Origin: Trileptium ribeirensis
Taxonomy: Eukaryota > Nematoda > Enoplea > Enoplida > Thoracostomopsidae
Assembly (NCBI GenBank): GCA_030248225.1
Contig: JASANE010024835.1
Coordinates: 1 to 64,000, forward strand
DNA: 64,000 bases
Direction: 5' to 3'
Notes under the pieces: generated by a model
The model's input: only the letters and a program-made list of their open reading frames with translations
Database searches by the model: none
What the model was told of the DNA's origin: nothing
Program-made: the position numbers and the translations under genes
Shown here: piece after piece, positions 11,737-22,021 of the stretch
Numbering within the stretch: the stretch's first letter is position 1
Layout of the letters: each line of letters starts with the position of its first letter

Positions 11737-13471
11737 GTTGTTCCAAAAACTTTAGACACAATGCTGTGATGCGACGTAGACGCGTAAATATTGAAAAGTC
11801 AGCTACACGTATCCCAAGATGTGGTTGAGAATGGCGGTCGACAGCATCGGCCAGCATAGTGTGGAAGACATTTGGTTGTGTTTTCCGCAGTTCTGCCCTG
11901 GCATTGTTTACCAATTCATTTAATGGTGGCTCAAATATTGATATAGGCCACAAATTCGATTCAAGGCACATCCACTTGGGACCCTCCCACCAGAGCGAAG
12001 AAACTTTTAGTTCATCGACAGTCTTTCCACGAGTACTCAGATCCGCAGGATTTTGATTTGTGGAAACGTAACGGAAGACACAATTTTCGGTATTCCTGAT
12101 TTCATCGATACGATTTTGAACAAAAACAGACAAAGGTTTTATGCTGCGCAGCCACTGTAAGACACAAATAGAATCAGTAAACACGAACATGCGGGTCTTG
12201 TTGCGTAGGCTTCCGAGACTGTTGCGGAGAAAAGTTACAGCACATGTCGCGATCAAGGTGCTTAAAAGCTCCAATCGCGGTAATGTTACGTCTACACCGG
12301 ATCGCTTCTTTGGATTGAGTCGGCAATTACTAAAAATTAGCTGTGATGACCACTGATTCGTACTTTTCTTCCGAATTCATACGAATACACATGCCGCATA
12401 CGCCACAGTGGACGCGTCTGAAAAAGAAATTATTTCCACTTCCGATCCCGAGTTGACTGGATTCGGACATCTAGGAAACCGTACCGAAGGAATCTTACAG
12501 CAATCCGTCTGAATCGCCGCAAACTGAGACACCCACTCGTCGCTAACTCTGTCGTCCCACCCATAATTTGCTAACGATAGTGATTGCAAGACCCGTTTTG
12601 CGCGAATTTTGACGGGTTGGAAGTAGCCCAAGGGATCGAAAATAGACGCGACAAAATGCAACATTTTCCGTTTCGTCGTCACAACCGTTGTCATGTCGCC
12701 GCTGACCCTCACATTCATCGTGTCAGTGTTAGAGTCCCATCCCATTTCTAAAACACTTGTTGTTTGCTTATGAGCGTGGTCCGCAACAGGGATATAGTTC
12801 ATTAAAGATGATGAATTTGATGCCCATTGTTGTAAATTCATGCTGGCCTTTTCAAACAATGTTTGGCGCGGTCGTAAAACTCGATAGCTTTCTCGAGGGA
12901 GCTAACGCCACAAATTACATTGTCAACGTAGACATTGTCTACTATTAATTGTGATACCCAGTCATCGCTCTGCTTTAAATGGTGCTGAATAGCAGCACTT
13001 AACAAAAAAGGGCTACTCACAACCTTGAACGCCACCCGACAAAATCGGTAGCAGATTGTGTTGTCAGGAGTAACCAACCGGCTTCGATACATCTTTGATC
13101 CAAAGAAACCGTGTTGCGTCGCGGTCAACTTCTTGTAATCCCAACTGCAAAAACGCTTTCTCAAAGTCCGCCATGATGGCAATATTTTGAAGTCGGAATC
13201 GAACCAAAATAGCACAGAGGTCCGGAAGCAAAACCGGACCACGGTACAAACAATCATTCAACGACGGGTAATCCTTTCTCGTCCGCGCTGATGCGTCATA
13301 GACAATTCTAACCTTGGTAGTTGCACTATCAAGTTTAATTACTGGATGGTGTGGCAGATAGTGTATTCGAGGAGCAACCTTGCCGGCGTCGGCTGCCACA
13401 CCACTTTTATCAACTGGTTCAATAACTCCCTTTTGAAACTGACCATCCAAAACTTCTTGATGTTTATCCAT
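11720..13471 (-). pseudogene. BEL/Pao reverse transcriptase and RNase H, frameshifted
   Basis: RT runs from about 13471 down to 12377. The motif A region reads ADFEKAFLQLGL with its Asp, and the catalytic box reads YVDN in place of YVDD. RNase H follows (11720-12374) with FTDSICVLQWL and NPADLSTRG. A frame change near 13070-13250 splits RT, and another separates RNase H. Retrotransposition would need an outside enzyme. Confidence 0.9.
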
Positions 13472-13483
13472 GGTGCCAGAACC

Positions 13484-14339
13484 TTATACACGCAGACGCT
13501 TTTCCAGTGATTTCAAACGACCGTATGCAAGCTCTCGGTTCGGTGGCAATTCGACAGCGTTTTTCTTCCACGGCCACCTGACCTGATATCTGTCGCCACT
13601 TCTAAACACAGAGGAATTAAATTGATGCAATGCTTCTTCGCCATCCTGCACTACAGGATTGTACTTAATGCCCATTGTCTCCAAGCTCCAGAACTCATCA
13701 ACATCAGGTGAACGACCGCTCGTAGGGTTGGTCGACGCCATAAGTCCCCCACGCAAAGGAATTCGACAAAATGTCTCTGCGATACATACCAAAGACGTTT
13801 GGGAAGATTTTTTGTTTGGATCGGTGACGAACCTGCCAACGACCAGCAGACCAAGTGTAGACGGTATAAGAAGGAGCCCTGATGGCATCTGCATACGGGC
13901 ATCGCACATAAATTCCCAGAAATAGTCGGAGCCCAAAAGAACATCAATTGACTCACTTCTTGACATTGAGTCGTCCGCCAATGCGTATTTCATTGATGCT
14001 ATTGGTGCTAAATCGTCTTGTCGCAGATATACGCACTGATAGGGCAGCTGGTAATTACAGGTACAAGCTACGAACAGAACCATCACGTTGGCGAAGTACA
14101 AAACTAACTCGACGAGACTCCATGGGCTTCTCCGGTCGCTCTTGGTCAAAAACTGACAACTGAACCGTTTCGTTATGAAGTGTTGGCAGTCGTAACTCGT
14201 CGGCCTGCTTAGTCGTAATATACGTCCGATGACTTCCCGTGTCGAAATGAACACGTACAGTCACTTCTGGACCCGTGGACTCATTAACTGTGATAGTCTT
14301 GGCGGTGAGCAACAAAGACGTTTCTTCAATATTCAACAA
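13484..14339 (-). pseudogene. BEL/Pao aspartic protease region
   Basis: The retropepsin-like start FDTGSHRTYIT gives the catalytic Asp-Thr-Gly. Downstream is the DVLLGSDYFWEF block typical of the DUF1758 protease of BEL elements. A frame break near 14055-14100 divides the region. It lies between the zinc knuckles and RT, as expected. Confidence 0.85.
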
Positions 14340-15860
14340 ACTCGCTTCCGCAACGACTGCTGTTTTGGGCTGTCAGTATCAGGGTTGTACACAGTCATGT
14401 TCACGGAGGTTGATGTAATACGAGAAGCTGTCGATGGATCACGACCGGTCGCGGATTTAGGTGAGTTACTGCTCGGAAAACGAACCGAGCAGAGCGATGA
14501 TGTGTGTCGACCAACTGCCTTACAGTACGAGCAATTGAGATGTTCCTTGGGTACAGGACACAATGCTGACATATGTCCTAGTCGGAAACACCGAAAACAG
14601 CACCCAATGACGCGAAGTCGCTCAACTTTCTGCCTAGCTGTTGCATAGACGGTGCAATGAGCATTTTCATGGGGACCACCACAGAGATCGCAGAAAGGTT
14701 TACCATTTGCTCCACTGATATCATGTGACAAAGCCAATGCCGGCGTTAAGTTACTCCCCGTTGCGAATCGCACACTATCCACGTTATCACATCGGTAGCT
14801 ATATTTTGGTTTGGTGTCTCCTTCACCCTTAATGTGGCTTGGCTCCCTGTGTGTTACACGGCGTTTATTGCCGAATGGATCAAGGTCGTCCATGATCGTC
14901 GCCATATCTTGAGATTTTTTGATGTATGCACCGATTGCTTGCCTGATTTGCGTGGCTGTAGACGTGATTCTTACCCCATGATGAAGCGTCATGGCCCTAA
15001 CCACGTTGTTCGGAAATCTGCTTAAAATTTCCAACGACAAAGCTCTGTTGCTATCAATGTCTTCGCCACAGTTGTGAAGTTGCCGGAAGAGCTTTTCGAG
15101 AGAGTCACGAGTCCTTTGTAGCTCTGCCATGGTTGTTCCTGCCTGTAAAATGCCTGCGACTGTAAAGGTTATTAACGAGATAGTCTGCGGAACGGTCGAA
15201 CCTTTCTTTCAAAATTGAAACGGCCACTGTATAGTTATCATCGTTAACTAGGAGGGCATCAACAGCTTGAAGCGCTGGACCCGATAACATCGATCGTAAA
15301 TACGAGAACTTCTCGGTTCCACTTATGTCCTGCTTGTCGACATTCGCTTCAAATATCTTCCAAAAATTGGCTCATTCTAAATAGTCACCACTGAACATTG
15401 GTAGTGCCAACTTGGGTAGCTTCGTCGATCGCCCTTGCGATTGCGTCGAATTCCAACTTGCTGGTTCCGTTACGAATACAGCGTTACCTTCTCCATTTCC
15501 GAGTCGATCCAGGCGTCGTTTTGTCTCTCGTTGTTTACGTTATAAATTGCAAATTATGTCCTGTGCGACTTCTACTAGTATCAGATAGCCATTCGGATCC
15601 TTGAGAGCCGCACGATTATATAGTACCTCCTCGTTTGGAATTTCTGACGTCGGTAAGAATTAGGGTCAACCACTTGTCGTCGCGTTCTTTAATGGAAGCG
15701 ATAAAGCTATTCAATTTTGCAATGTCATCTTCAGTGTCATCCAATTGGTCGCTGATATCGTCTGTCTGAATACCAATCTGTGTTGAAATGACACAGCCAA
15801 CTCGATGTTGTTACTTGACCTAGCCGGGCCAAGTGCTTGTCGAACAGCACCAGATTTAGA
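14333..15860 (-). pseudogene. BEL/Pao gag (DUF1759-like) with zinc knuckles, broken
   Basis: The 15105-15290 piece carries MLSGPALQAVDALL and VSILKERF, typical of DUF1759. The 14333-15130 piece carries cysteine motifs reading CDLCGGPHENAHC, CFRCFRLGHMSALC and CSYCKAVGRHTSSLC. Upstream, the minus-strand codons near 15371-15378 show a TGA where the family normally has Trp. The N-terminus is not clear. Confidence 0.85.
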
Positions 15861-15934
15861 TATTACAGAATCGGTCAGCAAAGAAATTCAAATGTTTAGG
15901 TACTGAGTACCCTACTCTTACCGACAACTTTTTC

Positions 15935-16751
15935 TGTCGTAAACTATAAACTGGACTAACCCGACAATTTGACAATCCGCAGAACTTGCTATGCTGATGA
16001 GAGCCGGCGATAGTTTCGATAACAGACCCACGATACCAACGGAAAAACATTAATGTCTCGATACGCCGAATGAGTGTGATTGATGAGGACACTGGGTTGT
16101 TTATGAAGCCACCCACTACTGACTCGCAATATAGTCGATGTAGACTCGACTCTAATTATGTGCACGGAATGCTGACTTAGGATAGGGGACTGTTGCTACT
16201 GTTAGCGCTGAAGATATGATGGTGCTGAGTTCTAGTGATGACGACGCGGATGATTGCCGTGATGATCGAGAACGATAAAACAACGGATTGTCAGTGTTTC
16301 TATGATTATGTTGTTGATCATAATTACCAATTACCACGGAGCTACTCCGCGGACGAACCAAACGGTGTTAATGCACTGCGATGAGCACAGTTATTGTCAA
16401 TTCCGAGCCACTGTGGCTGCTAAACCAGTCGATAAAGTCAAGAGTCGATATTTCAAAACCGAGAGACGAGATCACTGCAAACAGTTGAAATTCGTAGTCA
16501 AATTGCTACCAAAAAGAGAACACGTCGTTCATTGTCATATGACGCATTTCATTTCTATCATATAAACTGTAGATACTCTGAAACATCGCTGATACACGAG
16601 ATCCGGGAACCATGTATCATAACCCAATTCACTTCGGATCCATAATGTTCTTCAATGCTCTGTTTGAGTTCTTGTTTCCTGAAGCAAATAAAAACAGCAC
16701 GCAGACCAATAGACATAACATGCCATTCGTGGTATAATGTTATCCACGACA
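15935..16751 (-). repeat. 5' LTR of the BEL/Pao element
   Basis: Starts TGTCGTAAACTATAA and ends ATCCACGACA on the plus strand, followed by a run of C. As the high-coordinate LTR of a minus-strand element it is the upstream, promoter-bearing copy. I could not recognise a primer-binding site just inside it. Confidence 0.92.
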
Positions 16752-16764
16752 CCCCCCCCCCCCC

Positions 16765-17764
16765 GGGATTCTCCGAGGTAATTTTCTGCACGACTAAATA
16801 ATAGATCACTGTTCCTCTGCGAATCAAAAAATGTTTATTTTTCGTTATGGAACTAAAAAATTTCGAATTTTGTCCGGCGGGGTTAAACACTAAGCCTGCT
16901 GTCAGGCCTTCGTGTCTATTACAATATGTAATGTGTGTTATTACGGCATGCTTATTGCGAATGCTTTATTTATAGCTTTGCTGTCGTTTTTCACCCCGCC
17001 GTCCAGTTCAGCTCCGAGGAAACGGAGTTTTTCGCCCCTCCTCAATTCGATCTTACTGGGGACGGACTGAAAAACATAAAAATATAAATAAATTTTCGTA
17101 ATATATATACAATAATAATACACATTATTTAGTGCAACCCTATCCACTGGCTATAGTTTCAGTTTTTTAGGTCCACAGGTAAAATTAATTAATTTTTAAA
17201 TTCTGGTAAGGATAAACTGCCCTATTTTTTTGCCTCGAAGAGAAAAATCGGCTACGTATGTTTTGTGGCATGCGGAACAGTACCTGGGCGGGCAGAACTA
17301 GGGGCATCCGTGGGAGGAAGTATGGGGATGGAATATTTGTGTTTGTAGATATTGGATAGGGCTCAGGAAGCAAAATTTTCCAAGTTTGCTTAAGTTGTGT
17401 ATCAACACGGCTCTTTACTAAGCACTAACTAAAATCTTCATGTTTAGTTAAGCCACTAGTTTCGTTTATTGATCCCGAACATTGCTTTTAATCACTGGAA
17501 TGGCGCTTGGCAAATGTTTGGCAGTATCTTTTTTACAAGTTTCGTTTTTGAGAATTTCAGAATGTGGTAAGATTTTATTGCAGCTCGTCGTGGAAGTTCA
17601 TTTTACACTTCCGTTGCATATTTATAAAAAACTTATGATTACTGATAAGGCAATATTTCGGTGCAGCATTTCTCGTAGTTTCCTGGAAAGCGATTACTGG
17701 AAGAATATTTTACAAGATGCATTAGCTGAAGTGTTACAGTGAGTATTGTAGGTCCAACAGCAAC
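16765..17764. other. Intergenic or intronic stretch, no supportable gene
   Basis: Only short open frames. A fragment at 17575-17620 reads faintly like the start of a METTL13 N-terminal domain (DFIAARRGSSF), but its frame is closed and no fitting donor follows, so it is not called. Confidence 0.5.
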
Positions 17765-18660
17765 TGAAACTGAGCGACCGAAGCGAGCAGAGTTTCCACT
17801 GGATGGCAAAAAATCTTGAAAATTTCGTTTTTGTTTGGTTCTGGTACACATAACTCATCTTTGGGTGCATGGATTTCGATAAATCTTTTTTATTCGATAG
17901 CAAAATGATAATGATGTTGCCTTTCGCTGAACGCGAACAGCTTGAACCCCATCTTCGGGGTCAAAATGGCAAAAAAACAGGCTTCCCAGGGTTCTTTGTC
18001 AAATCTGACCTTACGGGCATGAGTCTTTCGCAGCCCACAGCGACACAGGGATCACATCGAAAAACCGAGGCAGAATTATCAAGCACGCTGAGTAAGACGA
18101 TTTTGCAATTCAGAGTTCAACTTGACTATATTATGCCATTTCATGGGGTTTCGAGGGTTTTACGATCGACGAGCCCAATTTCTGAAATGTAGGAAGCTAT
18201 CACGTGTTTGGTTATTTATTTCTTGCAAGGTTTCAAGAAAGGCCTATATAGGTTTTTCGGTACGCTGAATATGCGATGGTTTGACTATTTAGAGTCCAGC
18301 ATGAATATTACATGATTTTTTTCAATGAATATGTGGTCAATGAACCAGTCTGCTTGTCTTTCAGCTGCCGAAATACAGTCTGTCTTTCAGTAGTTCGGTT
18401 ACGTATTGCATACATGGCATCCAGAATGAAATATACTTAGATTTTTAGGCATGCCAAATACGATAGTTCGCTTATGTATCGATTGGCTTGTGAGATTTCA
18501 GTTCTTGATGGGATTGGGGTCCACGAGGTTTTATCGTTTTCATTGGGTTCAGCGTTCCCTAGGTTTTAGTGTAGTATATACATCAAACACAAAGCCTGTT
18601 AAAGTGATCACACAACTCGGAGTTTTATTATCAGTTTTCATTATTAAATAATCCTGCTTT
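17765..18660 (+). mobile_element. Repeat family R1, copy 1
   Basis: It begins with the shared leader CGAGCAGAGTTTCCAC, followed by a block containing TTCGATAGCAAAATGATAA and GAACGCGAACAG. It continues into degenerate tandem units containing AGTCCAGCATGAATATTA and CCAAATACGATAG-type motifs. Collinear copies lie at 24415-25560 and 50655-51850 in the same orientation. No protein is encoded; the open frame at 17869-18192 matches nothing known. Confidence 0.7.
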
Positions 18661-18882
18661 CCAATTAAACGTATGTATGCCATGTTATGAACGAAGATAT
18701 TGGAAAACATTATATGAAAACGTAAACAAATCTTGATCTCGACGTCGAGTTATGTTCGTTGCAAGTTTTCAAAGTGCCAAAAATTGGCAGCAGCACAAAA
18801 CGCCAAGTATTTAGTAATACATTGATATATAACCTTGGATATTGCCTTAAACTGCAGAGAGGTGAAGTAGGAGTAGTCCCGG

Positions 18883-18998
18883 TGTCATGAAAAAACGGTC
18901 TCCCATAAAAATAGGTCCCCCGGACAGATTTTTTCAAAAATTTCGGTCCTACGTTCAAAAATTCGGTCCTCCTCAGTTTCTGCCCTATCTTATCAAAC
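18883..18998 (+). repeat. Left terminal inverted repeat of the Ginger-like element
   Basis: It matches the reverse complement of 21211-21283 over TGTCATGAAAAA-CGGTC, CGGACAGATTTTTTCAAAAAT and TCAGTTT-TGCCCTATCTTAT. Two short insertions (near 18903-18917 and 18940-18962) make this arm longer. Confidence 0.85.
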
Positions 18999-19108
18999 TA
19001 GTACTCTAGTTCTTTACCTCTACACATTGCTTACGTTACTATGCGCCTGAAAAGCGAAACAATCCAGAAAAAGAGTGAAAAGCACAAAACCAAAAATACA
19101 AATTGAAA

Positions 19109-19498
19109 TCATCTCTCAGTTTCCTCAACTGATGAGACAACATTGTAATTAATATTATCAACGAGGTAAATCGCGTGAGTTTGAGTTTGTCTACTTGGCC
19201 CAAGAGAACTGCGATAGCGCGCCCAATTCAAACTATCACCACTGCAGCAATAAACTTCAACGTCGAAACCCGTAATGTAGACAGTTGCGATAATTTCGGG
19301 GTCTGTTGCCCAGGTTCCAAGGTGACCAATTTCCGAACTATCCAAATACTTGTCAATATTTCGCCCCAAATAGGATTCCAAGAGTTCGCGCAAATTGTCA
19401 ATCGACATCTGTTGAACGATAATGTCACGCAACGTCTGGCGATGTCTCTCTGTGCCAGTTAGACAGTACGAAATAGCACGAAAATAGCAGTTTCCTTC
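19109..19498 (-). pseudogene. OTU-type cysteine protease domain inside the transposon
   Basis: About 130 residues. The N-terminal block reads EGNCYFRAISYCLTGTE, the OTU nucleophile motif (usually DGNCLFRA) with Cys kept at 19487-19489 and the Asp replaced by Glu. Next comes TWATDPEIIATVYITGFDVEVY, which fits the middle of the fold. The C-terminal block reads NINYNVV where active OTUs have HYN, so the catalytic His is Asn. A stop codon lies directly upstream of the Glu (19499-19501). It sits downstream of the integrase in the same orientation and was probably part of the same transcript. Likely dead. Confidence 0.82.
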
Positions 19499-19569
19499 TT
19501 AACAATACCTACGTAACACTTTTTGGCTTGTTCAAACATTCTCGCTGTTGGAAAACTGGCGGCCGACAA

Positions 19570-20790
19570 TTACCCATAATGCCCATACACTCTGCCACTT
19601 TTTTTGCGTTGAAGAACAGTTTGTGGAGAAAATCTTCTTGCTTTCGACGGCCTGGCTTTTTGACCTGTCTCAGCTCTGAGTTTTTTGTCCGATGTTCTCT
19701 CTGCGCAATTTTTAAGCAAAGTTGCACTTACTTTTCTCTTCAAAATGTTGCCTTGGCTATCTTTTAATCGGTACAGATTCTTTGGAAGCACTTCGTGCAC
19801 AGTATACGGACCGCTCCACGGTTTTTCTAATTTTGAGCCTTTTCTTGAGGCTATTTTCGAATTGTAGATTAACACTTTGTTGCCTTCCTGGAAGCTAAAT
19901 TTCAAAGCTCATTTTCGAGCATACTGCTTTTTTGAGTTTCCTGGGCTTTGGACACATTAGCTTTTACTTTTTGCGATATAACGTCAGATGATTCTTTCGA
20001 TTTTCCAATTGCGTGTTCCAGGGATGGCGTAACTGCAATCAGTGTTGAGTCTGGCACCTGATTGTAGTGGATTTCTTCCACAGAGTACCTCAAACGGCTT
20101 AATCTTCGTGTATGATTGATTGCTCTGCAGTATTGTAACAATACGTTGCCTCTAGCAGATATTTATCCCAATGTGTTTGCTCCTCAACGCCCAAAAACTT
20201 CAAAAACATGTTTTGAAGGGTCTGGTTGAACCCTTCAACAAGGCCTTACGATTGAGGGTGATAAACCGAAGAAAACCGCTGCTCTACTTTGTTTACTGAA
20301 GTCAATTGCAACAAAATGGCGTTAATAAACTCTCTACCTTGGTCAGGCGATATGATTTTCGGAAAACCTTTGTTCAGAAATATGTGGTAAAGATTATCAG
20401 CAACAGTTTCCGCTGACTTGTCACATAGAGATACAGCTTCAGCCCATTTGCTGAATAAATCAATCAGTGTCAGTATGTACTTGCAACTTGGCGGCATTTG
20501 CATCAGGTCAATTTCAACGTGGTACCAGACTGAGTGCACTGGCAGAGGATGAAGTTCTGCCTTATGCTTATCAAAACCTTGAGGGTTTACTGTTTGAAAA
20601 CGGTGACAAGACCTAATTTAATTCTTGACATCGGTAACAAGTGAGTCCCAGTAAAATACTTCTGACACGTACTTGATCACTTTGGTCATACCCATATGGC
20701 CACGCTCGTCATGAGCATTTGACAAAATGTTTGATCGCTCTTCTGCGGAAACGATAACACACCTTGACTTGTAGTAGAGAATACCTGAAA
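19570..20790 (-). pseudogene. Gypsy/Ginger-type integrase, broken
   Basis: In order on the minus strand: a zinc-binding remnant (HDERGHMG, later SCHRF, so one Cys is lost); the catalytic core with EIDLMQMPP, SPDQGREF and, after an in-frame TAA near 20247, GLVEGFNQTLQN, giving Asp-Asp-Glu; then a C-terminal GPY/F-like module (GNKVLIYNSKIASRKGSKLE, then PWSGPYTVHEVLPKNLYRLK). Further frame breaks lie at 19900-20250. The module style matches Gypsy integrases and the TIR context points to Ginger. Confidence 0.88.
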
Positions 20791-21210
20791 AATAAATAAC
20801 GGGTATATAACTCTCGTGGTCGGAATGCTTTGATTAGAATTAATTGATAAAATAGAATGACAGTAGAGTAATCTAAAAACTATAACCATGCTTCAGTAGA
20901 AACATTAGTCAACATATCAAACTACAGAAACATTAAAATACTACAATGTAATACAATCTTAACAAGCTTACCTTTTTCCACCGAGAAGTTTTGAGAAGCC
21001 CTCCTTATAGCGCGTTTCAAATCTTATATCTTTGCAGTCGAATACCCTTTGTTTGACCACTTCTCAGTTGGATAACTGCCAGTTGCAAGAAAACGTTGAA
21101 TATCGTCAAATTGTTTCATTTTTGTTAATTTTTATTGCAGCAGAACAGATATATATATAATATCAAAACCTGAAATATAATTCGTCTGTGTCTCAGGACA
21201 TGAAATAACC

Positions 21211-21283
21211 TAATAAGATAGGGCAAAAACTGAGGGGGATAGAATTTTTGAAAAAATCTGTCGGGGGACCGTTTTTCATGACA
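21211..21283 (-). repeat. Right terminal inverted repeat of the Ginger-like element
   Basis: Reverse-complement partner of 18883-18998, ending CATGACA followed by CCGG. Confidence 0.85.
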
Positions 21284-21506
21284 CCGGTTTTAGCTCATCA
21301 TCGCACAGGATCATCGACGCTGCCTGTATATTATTGACGGCGTTTGTGGCATTGCTATGCTTTTGATTTCTCTTCTGCAATTTTGCTATTTAGGTAGCGA
21401 ACTCATTATTTTAACATCTGCAGATATATAACCTAGGGATTTATACGATAACGACATACTATGTGGCATGTGTGTACAGAACCGTTGCATACAGTACCCG
21501 CCAAAA

Positions 21507-21645
21507 ATGACTGTCGCTCGCTCGACGCTCGCTCGCGACTCGCTCGAAATAAATTTGTTCCAAAAATAGAATTTTCTATTAATTTAAATGGCTGCGAAAT
21601 CTCGAGCGAGCCACTCGCTCGAACTCGCTCACTTGAAATGCGACG
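21507..21645. repeat. CGCTCG-rich short repeat with inverted halves
   Basis: Clustered CGCTCG units (21509-21545) and their counterparts (21600-21635) flank an AT-rich centre reading TTCCAAAAATAGAATTTTCT. A diverged copy with the same centre is at about 62890-62990, flanked by TCGAACTCATCGAAAC and GAGTGAGCCACTGGC, so this is a dispersed family, probably a small MITE. Confidence 0.6.
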
Positions 21646-21951
21646 GTCATTGTTGGCGAGTACTGCAGTTATAGTAGCAAAATCGGCAACGTTTCAAACA
21701 ATCTGAGGCTAATTCCAAAGCCCCAGTATAGACCCTTCGAAAAAACATTAAACCAAGCATTTGAAACTGTTTTTCTTTGATTATTACGATGTTATATAAA
21801 TATCCAACATTAACGAACAGAAAATTTTTTCGATGTGACAAACAATCACAAATACCTTGTTTATGGATCCGTCTGAAAATGCTGACCGTGGTATAAATTA
21901 TGACCGATTTGGATATATTCTTTCAGTTAACTATTTATAGTAATATTTCAG

Positions 21952-22021
21952 GCCGGATGGTGTACTGTGTTGCTATGATGGTATCCGAAAATACGCCAGG
22001 CCTTGCGATTTAATTCTGCTG
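21952..22021 (+). CDS. METTL13: METTL13-like exon a (start of first domain)
   Basis: Acceptor ATATTTCAG, donor CTG|GTACGT. Read with one leading base it gives PDGVLCCYDGIRKYARPCDL then ILL, which lines up with the helix and first beta strand before the SAM loop (C-GVL-KYI-P in the human protein). It ends in phase 0, matching the next exon. The family's expected upstream exon (YW...F...FEWYG) was not found. Confidence 0.65.

Larger units (their letters stand above)
9170..16751 (-). mobile_element. Full-length, decayed BEL/Pao LTR retrotransposon
   Basis: Two direct repeats (9170-10003 and 15935-16751) bound minus-strand coding debris in BEL/Pao order: gag with zinc knuckles, aspartic protease, reverse transcriptase, RNase H, integrase, DUF5641-type C-terminus. 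LTR edges are TG...CA. The bases outside are CCCCC on both sides (9165-9169 and 16752-16756), compatible with a 5-bp target duplication, though a homopolymer is weak proof. Several frame changes and at least one in-frame stop make it incapable of making its own proteins. Confidence 0.93.
18883..21283 (-). mobile_element. Ginger-like DNA transposon (TIRs, Gypsy-type integrase, OTU domain)
   Basis: A 2.4-kb unit starts TGTCATGAAAAAACGG and ends CCGTTTTTCATGACA, with inverted repeats of about 75 bases recognisable to 18998 and from 21211. Both outer flanks read CCGG, a possible 4-bp target duplication; because CCGG is palindromic it could also be part of the TIR. Inside on the minus strand are a Gypsy-type integrase (about 20790-19570) and then an OTU domain (19498-19109). 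No LTR, RT or protease is present. TIRs plus an LTR-type integrase is the hallmark of Ginger cut-and-paste elements. In-frame stops make this copy inactive. Confidence 0.82.

Noticed and set aside
17575..17625. Candidate first METTL13 exon (DFIAARRGSSF)
   Set aside because: A stop lies just upstream in frame, the possible internal acceptor removes most of the match, and no donor in the needed phase follows.
17869..18192. 107-codon open frame as a gene
   Set aside because: It is part of repeat R1; the other two copies of the same sequence are not open.
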